This document shows positions 5,947 to 12,954 of a stretch of 15,987 nt of DNA, piece by piece. The stretch's first letter is position 1. Each line of letters begins with the position of its first letter. A model generated the notes under the pieces. It saw nothing but the letters and a program-made list of their open reading frames with translations. It made no database searches and had not been told where the DNA came from. The stretch comes from JBDHTO01 sp039808665 (GTDB lineage: Bacteria > Pseudomonadota > Alphaproteobacteria > Paracaedibacterales > JAKBAR01): NCBI GenBank assembly GCA_039808665.1, contig JBDHTO010000018.1, positions 1-15,987 of the forward strand, given 5' to 3'. Made by a program: the position numbers and the translations under genes.

Positions 5947-7083
5947 ATGCATGTTGAAACAAGACATTATCAAAAAGGGGCATTGAGCACCCTCTATGAG
6001 ACGATCCTTGGGAAGAAGGCGGATCTTGTTTTTTATTTTGGCGCACGAAAAAGTATAGAAAACGGCTCTGTGTATCATGCGTTAAAAAATGCCTATCCCA
6101 ACTCCATTATCCTCGGCTGCAGCACGGGAGGAGAAATTTTTGATCACACCGTCTTTGATCAAACCGTTGCAACCCTTGCCCTTGATTTTGAGAAAACAAA
6201 ACTGAAATATGCAACAACGGATCATCTCTCCCACCCTGATGGCTATGAGGCGGGTCAATATGTTGCCACTCAGCTCAAAAGGGACGACCTCCGTGGTATT
6301 TTTGTGATTGCAGATGGACTTCTCGTCAATGCATCTCAATTTGTGAAGGGAATGGAAAGTATACTTGGAAAAGATATTCCCATTGTCGGCGGGCTGGCTG
6401 GAGATGGGGAAAACTTTCAAACGACCCTTGTGGGCCTGAATAACACACCCGCTCCCGGCCAAATGGTTGGTATTGGTTTTTATGGTCATCACCTTCACAT
6501 TGGGTACGGCAGTGCCGGTGGATGGGATCCTCATGGACCCATCAGAAAAATCACAAAATCCAGTGGAAATATCCTTTATGAAATTGATGGGAAACCCGCC
6601 TCAGATTTTTACAAAGGTTATCTTGGAAAACTTGCTTCTGAAAGACGCAACTATGCACTTTTTTACCCCTTTTCTGTCTGGCCGGACGGTGAAGAAGATT
6701 CTGCATTCATTCGTTCCGTACTCACCCTTAACGATGAGGATAAAAGCATTACCTTTACGGGAGATATACCAGAAGGCTACAACGCACGGCTTATGCGTGG
6801 ACTCATTCCGAAGCTTTTGGATGGAGCGTACCAAGCGGGAAAACAAATCGACCTTCCTCTTGACAAGGAAAGTGTCGCCATTTTGATCAGCTGTATGGGA
6901 AGGCGTATCGTTCTTGGCAACCACGCAGAAGATGAAATTATCAGTGTTTCTGAGGCTTTGCCACAACCCCACTGTCACCAAGTTGGCTTTTATTCCTATG
7001 GAGAAATCAGTCCCCGGGCCGTGACAGATATCCCAGAACTACACAATCAAACCATGACAGTGGCCTCTTTTTACGAAGATTGA
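5947..7083 (+). CDS. FIST-domain sensory protein (copy 2 of the tandem pair)
   Basis: A 378-residue paralogue of the preceding protein, 24 bp downstream and probably co-transcribed. By hand count 31 of the first 60 aligned residues are identical, and the two align without gaps for almost 300 residues. Conserved elements fall at the same positions: ADLVFYFG at 25-32, GCSTGGEIF at 57-65, GGLAGDG at 148-154, and HIGYGSAGGWD at 184-194. In FIST_C are GFYSYGEISP at 347-356 and ELHNQTMTV at 364-372. The C-terminus FYED is the same in both. The regions most different are residues 5-20, 87-115 and 293-310, the last being the variable stretch inside FIST_C. No output domain is fused. AGG at 5936-5938 is a weak ribosome binding site. 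The gene converges on tsaC with an 18-base gap and no visible terminator. Confidence 0.88.
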   Translation: MHVETRHYQKGALSTLYETILGKKADLVFYFGARKSIENGSVYHALKNAYPNSIILGCSTGGEIFDHTVFDQTVATLALDFEKTKLKYATTDHLSHPDGYEAGQYVATQLKRDDLRGIFVIADGLLVNASQFVKGMESILGKDIPIVGGLAGDGENFQTTLVGLNNTPAPGQMVGIGFYGHHLHIGYGSAGGWDPHGPIRKITKSSGNILYEIDGKPASDFYKGYLGKLASERRNYALFYPFSVWPDGEEDSAFIRSVLTLNDEDKSITFTGDIPEGYNARLMRGLIPKLLDGAYQAGKQIDLPLDKESVAILISCMGRRIVLGNHAEDEIISVSEALPQPHCHQVGFYSYGEISPRAVTDIPELHNQTMTVASFYED

Positions 7084-7101
7084 AAGTTTTAATCAGAAAA
7101 T

Positions 7102-8013
7102 TTAAGCGGCTGCGCGGCTGAGACGATCATTGATAGCAAGTCCCAAGTGATTCTTTGGAATGGGAGAGACAGCAATAGAGGTCACTCCCGTTTCAAGAGC
7201 TTTTTTGTCCAATATGTGCAGCATGGAAAAAAGATGACTTGCCGCCTCAACCAGATCACCCTGCTCACTTAGATTTAAATCTGCGTGGGGAGCATGTCCA
7301 AAACCAAGAAGAAGCTCATTATCTTTCTTCTCCGACGCATCCAGGCGTAGCAATGTGCGTGGTGCATAATGTTTTTTCATCATACCAGGTGCAAGAATAG
7401 TATCCCCCTTCGTTTGAAGAAGCGGCCTACTCATCACACTTTCAAGATCTTCTTGAGACGTTCCTCCTGGACGAAGTAGTGTGACATCATCTCCCGTACA
7501 CCCAAGAATGGTGGACTCTAAACCCACCTCACATGCCCCACCCTCCAAAACGCAAAGATCAGGAAAATAGGACAACACCATCGCTTTTGATGTGGGACTG
7601 AGTTGATTGGAAATATTCGCACTGGGCGCTGCCAGAGGTTTTCCATAAGCTTTCAAAAACTCTCGTGCCAGTGCGTGACCTGGGATACGCAATGCAATTG
7701 TATCCATACCCGCACTCACCAAAAGGTCTGCGGGACAATTTTTTGTTCGTGGCACAACAAGTGTAAGTGGCCCCGGCCAAAAGGATTTTGCAAGTTTTAG
7801 GGCCATATCACTCAGCACTCCGTATTCTTGAAGTTGTTCAATGGAGTATCCATGCACAATAAGGGGGTTGAATTGTGGTCTGTTCTTAAGGGCATAAATC
7901 TTGGCAAGCGCCATAGATTGTGTCGCATCCCCTGCCAGTCCGTAAACGGTTTCTGTGGGAAGACCGATGACACCCCCTTGGGCTAAAATGTTGAGCGCTT
8001 CTTGAAAGGACAT
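7102..8013 (-). CDS. tsaC: L-threonylcarbamoyladenylate synthase (TsaC/Sua5, two-domain form)
   Basis: A 303-residue cytosolic enzyme that makes threonylcarbamoyl-AMP from threonine, bicarbonate and ATP, the first step of the t6A37 modification of ANN-decoding tRNAs. The YrdC-like domain fills residues 1 to about 200: LPTETVYGLAGDA at 18-30, KNRP at 43-46 (Lys43 and Arg45 for substrate binding), HP-type loop near 50-55, AAPSANIS at 128-135 (Ser131, Asn133) and GLESTI at 164-169. The linker APGMMKKHYAP at 208-218 and a C-terminal Sua5 domain ending in GLAINDRLSRAAA show the long Sua5-type rather than the short YrdC type. It lies 21 bases after cysQ and has no obvious ribosome binding site, so it may depend on read-through from the flg-cysQ transcript or on an internal promoter. 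Confidence 0.93.
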   Translation of the reverse strand: MSFQEALNILAQGGVIGLPTETVYGLAGDATQSMALAKIYALKNRPQFNPLIVHGYSIEQLQEYGVLSDMALKLAKSFWPGPLTLVVPRTKNCPADLLVSAGMDTIALRIPGHALAREFLKAYGKPLAAPSANISNQLSPTSKAMVLSYFPDLCVLEGGACEVGLESTILGCTGDDVTLLRPGGTSQEDLESVMSRPLLQTKGDTILAPGMMKKHYAPRTLLRLDASEKKDNELLLGFGHAPHADLNLSEQGDLVEAASHLFSMLHILDKKALETGVTSIAVSPIPKNHLGLAINDRLSRAAA

Positions 8014-8034
8014 AAATTGGATAGAGATTCGTTT

Positions 8035-8784
8035 TTATTTTATATAAGCAACGAATCCAGAATTTTCAAAATTATCTTTTCCATATGTAAGGGGATGCTC
8101 GTCAAATGTCAAAATCTTCCCACCTGCTGCATTTAAAAGTGCATGCCCTGCAGCCGTATCCCACTCAAAACTCCGCCTGGACCTGTACCAAATTTCTGCC
8201 TCCCCCTGAAGGAGGGTAAAAAACTTTAAAGAACTCTTTACGGTGATATGTTCATACCCTTCGAGGGCACTTTTTTGACAGAATTTTTGGAGCGTTTCTG
8301 TTTCCTCCAGTCGTGAGCCAAGAACGATTCTTTGCTTCGATGGCAAAGCTTGATAAGGGAGTAGATTGTCCCGCTTTCCCAAAAGGATTGTGTTCTCATA
8401 TCCCACATAAAGTGTTTGAGAAGGTGGATGATAAATCACCCCCATCACAGGGTTGCCTTCGAGAATCAATCCGATATTCACGGTAAATTCTTCTTTTCCC
8501 CGCATAAACTGGTGAGTTCCATCGAGGGGATCCACGCACCAAAAACATCCATTCAACGTTTGAGGGTGAGGATTCTCCCTTTCTTCACACACAACGGGAA
8601 TATCGGGTGTCATTTTGCTGAGTGCCTCATAAATGATACGGCTCGCTCCCTTGTCGGCGTTAGTAACAACGGACCCATCCTTTTTAACTTCTTTGATCAG
8701 GTCATGTTTGAAAAGACGCATCATCGAGTCCCCCGCATCAAGTGCAGTTTGAACAAGACTGGGGTGAAGGGACTCAAAGTTCAT
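8035..8784 (-). CDS. cysQ: CysQ-like 3'(2'),5'-bisphosphate nucleotidase (inositol-monophosphatase superfamily)
   Basis: A 249-residue Mg-dependent phosphatase. CysQ removes the 3'-phosphate of 3'-phosphoadenosine 5'-phosphate, a by-product of sulfate assimilation and acyl-carrier-protein loading. Metal-site motifs are in order: DGSVVTNAD at 36-44, CEE at 66-68, WCVDPLDGT at 82-90 (Asp85, Asp88), and EWDTAAGHALL at 207-217 with Asp209. KEEFTVNIGLI at 97-107 and the late SSLKFFTLLQGEAEIW segment favour CysQ over SuhB-type inositol phosphatases, where the usual GPTxEWD is SRRSFEWD here. The family is sure, the exact substrate less so. It starts 11 bases after the flgH stop, with no evident ribosome binding site, and is followed at 21 bases by tsaC. 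Confidence 0.85.
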   Translation of the reverse strand: MNFESLHPSLVQTALDAGDSMMRLFKHDLIKEVKKDGSVVTNADKGASRIIYEALSKMTPDIPVVCEERENPHPQTLNGCFWCVDPLDGTHQFMRGKEEFTVNIGLILEGNPVMGVIYHPPSQTLYVGYENTILLGKRDNLLPYQALPSKQRIVLGSRLEETETLQKFCQKSALEGYEHITVKSSLKFFTLLQGEAEIWYRSRRSFEWDTAAGHALLNAAGGKILTFDEHPLTYGKDNFENSGFVAYIK

Positions 8785-8795
8785 GGAATCATCAT

Positions 8796-9521
8796 TTAAA
8801 AGGGTGAAATTTTCTTAATAATACGCGGAGCAAGGGGTTCTGTCATGTTATCCGTCAAATCACCACGTCCTCTATATCCGATTCTAAGCTGGGCAATTTT
8901 TGGCATCGTGATGGTATTTGACGAGCTAATATCTTCACGCCGTATGATACCTGTCACATAAATTTCACGCACTTCATTCACAAGACCAATCTCCTGGCGC
9001 CCATCAATGACCATCGCTCCATTAGGCAACATCTGAATCACAGTGGCCGCCACCGTTACATTCATCTTGTCTTTGACAGAGTACTTGCTGCTCGCTGAAA
9101 AGCTTGGGTTACTGTTCAAATCCAAGATATTCGGCAACCCTAAACGTTTCGGTGTACGGGTCTGTAGACCATAAATATTATTAACCACAGAACTTTGTGT
9201 TGAGCTTTGGCTAATGGTAGGTGTCATTTCCATCTCTTGATTTTGGTTCAATGTCACAAGAACGGTCACAATATCTCCAACCTTACTCGCGCGCTGATCC
9301 TTGAAAAAGGCCTTGGATCCCGTTTGCCAAAGTGAATTTCCATCTGCATTAGGTTCTGGAAGCGGATCTGGCATTGGCATACTCACCGGTTGATAGGTCC
9401 CCACCAATGTCGGATCCTGTATTTGACTCAAACCAGGAGGCTCATCAATCGTTGCGAGTTTTTCCGCAAGCTTACATCCCGTAAGAGAAAGTGCACACGC
9501 AAGAAGAGTTATCGTTTTCAT
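8796..9521 (-). CDS. flgH: FlgH, flagellar L-ring lipoprotein
   Basis: A 241-residue outer-membrane lipoprotein that forms the L-ring around the flagellar rod. The signal peptide is short, with a lipobox LTGC and the lipidated Cys at residue 16. After a Pro-rich stretch (45-60) come SLWQTGSKAFFKDQRASKVG at 63-82, GDIVTVLV, a Ser/Thr/Gln-rich segment (100-112), then LPNGAMVIDGRQEIGLVNE at 165-183, YVTGIIRREDISSSNTI at 188-204 and the final SPF, all typical of FlgH. It overlaps the flgA stop by 4 bp (ATGA at 9521-9518), so translation is coupled. Usual length for the family. Confidence 0.95.
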   Translation of the reverse strand: MKTITLLACALSLTGCKLAEKLATIDEPPGLSQIQDPTLVGTYQPVSMPMPDPLPEPNADGNSLWQTGSKAFFKDQRASKVGDIVTVLVTLNQNQEMEMTPTISQSSTQSSVVNNIYGLQTRTPKRLGLPNILDLNSNPSFSASSKYSVKDKMNVTVAATVIQMLPNGAMVIDGRQEIGLVNEVREIYVTGIIRREDISSSNTITMPKIAQLRIGYRGRGDLTDNMTEPLAPRIIKKISPF

Positions 9522-10210
9522 AGACTCATCTCCATTCCTTTGATAAGAGCGGTATCTGCATCAATCACAACAGCGTCGACAAGTTTCTTTTGCTGCTTAT
9601 GGGAGGTAGTATTCCTTTGAATCTCAAGGGGTACGCGCTCTCCTACGGCTCCATCTTTCAATACTTTTCCCTTTGTCGTGAGTGTCATAGTTTGGGATTT
9701 ATAGACAATCGTCAAAATATCCCCCGTTTTCACAACTTTGGGTGTCATCAAACTATCCATTTTGATCGGTGTAAGAGCCGTTTGAATATGTTCCTTTGGT
9801 GCCTTTCCAACCAAAGAAGATGCCTGCAAAACAACACCATGAGGGAGTTTGGATGCAGAGATTTTTTGCATCACAATATCTTCGGCACGTATGGGAGAAG
9901 CCTTGGAAAGAGCGATACGCAAGGTTGGAACTTCCACCAGAAAATCTACTTTCCCAGAAAGAGGATGACTAACATGCTCAACAGAAAATTGAATGCGTCC
10001 ACCACCAAGATTTTGGTAATCGGTAATTTTTACTCCTATGGGCAGTTTTTGGACTCTGTCGGGATGATCCCAAATCACCTTGGCTTCTTGGCCTGGAAAA
10101 TCCTGAGCAACATAAGCATGGACATCCTCTTCAAAACCAGCATAGACAACACTTATACCAAGTATAAAAAATAATCCTATGACAAGAGCTTTAAAATTTA
10201 TCTGCATCAT
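9518..10210 (-). CDS. flgA: FlgA, periplasmic chaperone for P-ring assembly
   Basis: A 230-residue exported protein that helps FlgI assemble into the P-ring. An N-terminal signal peptide (about residues 1-24, basic K7 then a hydrophobic core ending VVYA) precedes the mature protein. The SAF/FlgA C-terminal domain is visible from about residue 100: ALSKASPIRAEDI, SSLVGKAP, a TPKVVKTGDILTIVYKS segment, TLTTKGKVLKDGAVGERV, and a terminal beta strand VDAVVIDADTALIKG. Two adjacent ATG codons begin the gene; GGAG lies 8 bases before the first, which I chose. The start is 3 bases after the flgG stop and the end overlaps flgH. Confidence 0.9.
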   Translation of the reverse strand: MMQINFKALVIGLFFILGISVVYAGFEEDVHAYVAQDFPGQEAKVIWDHPDRVQKLPIGVKITDYQNLGGGRIQFSVEHVSHPLSGKVDFLVEVPTLRIALSKASPIRAEDIVMQKISASKLPHGVVLQASSLVGKAPKEHIQTALTPIKMDSLMTPKVVKTGDILTIVYKSQTMTLTTKGKVLKDGAVGERVPLEIQRNTTSHKQQKKLVDAVVIDADTALIKGMEMSL

Positions 10211-10213
10211 GAC

Positions 10214-11023
10214 TTAAGCTCCGATCCTTGAATCTTGTTCCCAAATCGCTGTTGCTGTGTTGAGGACTTTTGTCAAAAAGTTATAGTGCTTCTCGATACG
10301 CATAAGCTCAATCACATCCTCGAGGGTATTACTGTTGGAAGCTTCCCTATACCCTTGCTTAATTTTTCCACGCTTTGATGTGCCCGGTTGCCCCGTATCA
10401 GCCGTACCGGATGCTTCCGTTTCCTGAAACATAGAATCTCCGATGGCAGAAAGCCCTGAGGGGTTAAAAAAGGTTGATATCTCCAATTGACCAATTTGTG
10501 TCATGGTCGCTTCACCATTTTGCTGAACATAAACGGTGCCATCCTCAGCAATCTTTACCCCCGTTGTTCCTTGAGGAAAAGTAATACCTGGAGAAACAGT
10601 AAAGCCACCCGGCTGTGTCACAAGTTGCCCAGTCGCATTCACAATAAAAACACCGGCACGTGTATAAGCAATGGTCCCATCCGGCATCGTAATTTTAAAA
10701 AATCCATCACCATTGATGGCAAGATCAAGAGCATTATCTGTTTTAACCAAATCACCCTGATTAAAGTTTCTATTGACCGCAGCAACCTTAACACCCAAAC
10801 CAATTTCAATACCCGAGGGATTTTTTGTACCCGCCGTTGACGTGTCTGCCCCCGCAGGATCAAGACGGCTATAAGGAAGATCTGATCCAATAAGATAGGC
10901 TTTTTTATAGCCCGTCACCCCTGTTGCTGCAAGGTTTTGGGATGCCGTAGCAAGGGCTGTCGTATAGTATCCAAGACCCGTTTGTGCAATGTGTAGGGCG
11001 CGATCAACGCTTACTGTTGCCAT
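10214..11023 (-). CDS. flgG: FlgG, flagellar distal-rod protein
   Basis: A 269-residue axial protein building the distal rod, exported by the flagellar type III system without a signal peptide. The N-terminal rod motif is ALHIAQTGLGYYTTALATAS followed by QNLAATGVTGYKKA (29-42). The middle has QGDLVKTDNALDLAINGDGF and TRAGVFIVNATGQLVT, both characteristic of FlgG. The C-terminal helix contains SNSNTLEDVIELMRIEKHYN. Compared with the family, ANN(L/I)AN is ASQNLAA and the normally conserved QRAYE near the end is EKHYN, so the rod-core helices are divergent. A strong AAGGAG sits 7 bases before the ATG. It lies 11 bases after flgF and 3 bases before flgA. Confidence 0.92.
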   Translation of the reverse strand: MATVSVDRALHIAQTGLGYYTTALATASQNLAATGVTGYKKAYLIGSDLPYSRLDPAGADTSTAGTKNPSGIEIGLGVKVAAVNRNFNQGDLVKTDNALDLAINGDGFFKITMPDGTIAYTRAGVFIVNATGQLVTQPGGFTVSPGITFPQGTTGVKIAEDGTVYVQQNGEATMTQIGQLEISTFFNPSGLSAIGDSMFQETEASGTADTGQPGTSKRGKIKQGYREASNSNTLEDVIELMRIEKHYNFLTKVLNTATAIWEQDSRIGA

Positions 11024-11034
11024 GCTTATTCTCC

Positions 11035-11805
11035 TTAGTTAATACGCAAGTTGATGGTTTGCGTCATCAATTCATCATTAGTTTCCGTAACTCTTTGGTG
11101 ATGCTCGTAATTTTTCATCAAGCGCATCAGGCTTACGGATTCCTTCATGGAGTTTGTATTGGACATTTCAACAGAACCTTGCATCACCTGGACTTGAGTT
11201 GCGGGCAAAGCTTCTTGGTCTGTCTTATATCGTCCAGCCCCCACATCTTCCATAGCTTCTTGTTGATTATCAAATATCACCAATTCAAACTTCGTCACAT
11301 CTTCTGGAACATCATTTTCATTGATCCCCACAATTGTGCCGTTTTTTTGAACGATAAATTTTTTATACGCGCCGAGGTTTATAGTCCCACCTTGGCCTAA
11401 AACAGGATATCCTTCGTGGGTAACAAGCTCACCCTTTTCATTCAGGCGAAATCGACCATCCCGGGTGTATTGCTTCTGATCTCCCACCTGAAGAGCAAAA
11501 TATCCCTGACCAATAATTGAAAAATCCACAGGATTTCCTGTTTCTTTAAGCGCTCCTTGAGAAAGATCCCGCAACAACAGTCCCGATTGCACATAGGAAA
11601 TAGGTTGGGACAATGCATTTTTCTGGGGGCTCGCCACAGCAGCTTCAACACCCACCTGCATCAATGCTTTATAACCTACGGTGTCGCTATTGCTCAGATT
11701 TTGTGCTGTGACATTTATTTGTTGGACAACAAGTTCTTTTGCAGAAAGCATAACAGTTGTGGAACTTTGGATCGTCCCTGTAGGGTAAATTGTGGAAACT
11801 GCCAT
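11035..11805 (-). CDS. flgF: FlgF, flagellar proximal-rod protein
   Basis: A 256-residue flagellar rod protein. It matches the FlgF/FlgG core: MLSAKELVVQQINVTAQNLS at 19-38 followed by NSDTVGYKA (39-47), which corresponds to the AKATLEQQ-ANNLANxxTxGF segment of FlgF. Then come QGALKETGNPVDFSIIGQGY, YTRDGRFRLNEKGELVTHEG and GYPVLGQGG, and a C-terminal SNTNSMKESVSLMRLMKNYE helix. The first 10-15 residues extend beyond the usual family start, and no ribosome binding site is seen before the ATG at 11805. The only nearby alternative, Met19, also lacks one. It is the first gene of the flgF-flgG-flgA-flgH-cysQ-tsaC run and lies 28 bases after the predicted sigma-54 transcription start. Confidence 0.88.
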   Translation of the reverse strand: MAVSTIYPTGTIQSSTTVMLSAKELVVQQINVTAQNLSNSDTVGYKALMQVGVEAAVASPQKNALSQPISYVQSGLLLRDLSQGALKETGNPVDFSIIGQGYFALQVGDQKQYTRDGRFRLNEKGELVTHEGYPVLGQGGTINLGAYKKFIVQKNGTIVGINENDVPEDVTKFELVIFDNQQEAMEDVGAGRYKTDQEALPATQVQVMQGSVEMSNTNSMKESVSLMRLMKNYEHHQRVTETNDELMTQTINLRIN

Positions 11806-11843
11806 ATCGATCAGCTATGAAAAATTTTTTCTAATCTCAACAG

Positions 11844-11860
11844 TGCAATTTCTGTGCCAG
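11844..11860 (-). promoter_or_regulatory. Sigma-54 (RpoN) -24/-12 promoter of the flgF operon
   Basis: The minus strand reads C-TGGCAC-AGAAA-TTGCA: -24 element at 11859-11854, -12 element at 11848-11844, with correct spacing. It matches all but one base of YTGGCACGrNNNTTGCW (A in place of the G after TGGCAC). Transcription would begin near 11833, leaving a 28-base leader before flgF. A sigma-54 promoter for rod and hook genes is the known arrangement in Caulobacter-type flagellar hierarchies, where FlbD is the activator. Confidence 0.82.
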
Positions 11861-11880
11861 CCTGCAAAAAATGAGATGAA

Positions 11881-11911
11881 TTGACGCATCTTCAGCAATT
11901 TCACCTATAAA
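11881..11911 (+). promoter_or_regulatory. Candidate sigma-70 promoter for hemF
   Basis: TTGACG (11881-11886, 5 of 6) and TATAAA (11906-11911, 5 of 6) with a 19-base spacer, or CTATAA one base earlier with 18. Transcription would start near 11918, giving a leader of about 50 bases. AGATG (11874-11878) and CATCT (11887-11891) form an inverted repeat around the -35 box. The spacing is longer than ideal. Confidence 0.45.
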
Positions 11912-11913
11912 CA

Positions 11914-11928
11914 GGGCGGGCACGGGCG
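11914..11928. promoter_or_regulatory. GC-rich tandem motif between flgF and hemF
   Basis: GGGCGGGCACGGGCG contains GGGC three times in an otherwise AT-rich intergenic region. It lies about 81-95 bases upstream of the predicted flgF sigma-54 start, where an enhancer for a sigma-54 activator would be expected, and also covers the predicted hemF transcription start. A regulator site is plausible; identity unknown. Confidence 0.3.
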
Positions 11929-11968
11929 TATGATGGCAGCATAATTGATTTAATTGGAAGATCACTAC

Positions 11969-12847
11969 ATGCAACCTGCGATTCAAAATTCTCTTCTTTC
12001 TCAACAAGAGCGTGCATCTCTGTGGTTCGAAGAACTGCGCATGCAAATTGTCAGATCTCTTGAAGCGTTGGAGAAAGAGTGTACCCTTCACCAAGACATT
12101 CCCCCTGCAACATTTACCCTCACCCCCTGGGACCGAGAACAAGAGGGGAAGACGGGAAACTTCGGTGGCGGGATCATGGGCGTGCTTCGAAATGGTCGTG
12201 TTTTTGAAAAAGCGGGTGTTAATGTATCCACTGTCCATGGGCAATTCTCAGAAAAATTTGCAAAAGAAATCCCGGGATGCAGCGAAAACCCCGATTTTTG
12301 GGCCAGTGGTATTTCCCTCGTCATTCACCCCCGCAACCCTTATGTTCCGATCGTTCACATGAACACACGCTTTATTGTGACACAAAAGGCCTGGTTTGGT
12401 GGTGGGATGGACCTCACGCCTGCCATTCCTTTTGAAGAAGATACGGAAGCATTCCATAACGCATGCAAAAAAGCCTGTGATCCCTTTGACAAGGACTATT
12501 ACCCCAAATTCAAAGCATGGTGTGATGAATATTTCTACCTTCCCCACAGGCAAGAACCCCGGGGTATTGGTGGCATTTTTTATGACTACCTTGAGGGGGA
12601 TTTTGATTCTCTCTTTGCCTTTACACAAAGTGTGGGATCGGCACTCCGTGATGTTTATCCAGAAATTGTAAAAAGGCGTTTTGAAACATTTTATGGCAGC
12701 GCAGAAAAAGAGATTCAGCTTAAGAAAAGAGGAAGGTACACGGAATTTAATCTTATCTATGATCGTGGAACCCATTTTGGACTTAAAACAGGTGGTAATA
12801 TTGAGGCCATTCTCATGTCGCTCCCCCCTGTTGCAACGTGGCCCTAA
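11969..12847 (+). CDS. hemF: Aerobic coproporphyrinogen III oxidase
   Basis: A 292-residue cytosolic, oxygen-dependent enzyme that decarboxylates coproporphyrinogen III to protoporphyrinogen IX in haem synthesis. Signature segments: GGGIMGVLRNGRVFEKAGVN at 66-85, VSTVHG at 86-91, HPRNPYVPIVHMNTR at 120-134 (conserved His120 and His130), WFGGGMDLTP at 142-151, HRQEPRGIGGIFYDYL at 193-208, then RGRYTEFNLIYDRGTHFGLK and GGNIEAILMSLPP to the end. It stops soon after SLPP, as alphaproteobacterial HemF proteins do, so it is not truncated. The ATG at 11969 follows GGAAG at 11956-11960; an in-frame TTG at 11954 is less likely. Transcribed divergently from flgF with its own promoter. Confidence 0.95.
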   Translation: MQPAIQNSLLSQQERASLWFEELRMQIVRSLEALEKECTLHQDIPPATFTLTPWDREQEGKTGNFGGGIMGVLRNGRVFEKAGVNVSTVHGQFSEKFAKEIPGCSENPDFWASGISLVIHPRNPYVPIVHMNTRFIVTQKAWFGGGMDLTPAIPFEEDTEAFHNACKKACDPFDKDYYPKFKAWCDEYFYLPHRQEPRGIGGIFYDYLEGDFDSLFAFTQSVGSALRDVYPEIVKRRFETFYGSAEKEIQLKKRGRYTEFNLIYDRGTHFGLKTGGNIEAILMSLPPVATWP

Positions 12848-12887
12848 GTTCACATTGAGAAATAGCTGTTCACATTTTGAAATATAG
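12848..12887 (+). repeat. Tandem 20-bp direct repeat upstream of the aminotransferase gene
   Basis: GTTCACATTGAGAAATA (12848-12864) and GTTCACATTTTGAAATA (12868-12884) agree at 15 of 17 positions and begin exactly 20 bases apart, about two turns of DNA helix. They start right after the hemF stop and end just upstream of the -35 box at 12894. The arrangement fits tandem binding sites for a transcription factor. No known site is recognised. Confidence 0.45.
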
Positions 12888-12893
12888 GAATTC

Positions 12894-12923
12894 TTGCCAC
12901 TTTGGCAAAGTGGCCCTTATATT
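12894..12923 (+). promoter_or_regulatory. Promoter with a palindromic operator in the spacer, for the aminotransferase gene
   Basis: TTGCCA (12894-12899, 5 of 6) and TATATT (12918-12923, 5 of 6) are 18 bases apart; transcription would start near 12930. GCCACTTT-GGC-AAAGTGGC (12896-12914), a perfect 8-bp inverted repeat, overlaps the -35 and fills most of the spacer. A second, overlapping palindrome is TTGCCA-CTT-TGGCAA (12894-12908). The position suits a repressor operator. The hairpin could instead be a weak terminator for hemF, but no T-run follows. Confidence 0.45.
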
Positions 12924-12954
12924 CAGCATAGATTATTCTTCTATTCGATGCCCT

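Noticed and set aside
12877..12954. TTG start giving a 26-residue extension of the aminotransferase
   Set aside because: It would translate through the promoter-like palindrome region and the added residues do not belong to the family.
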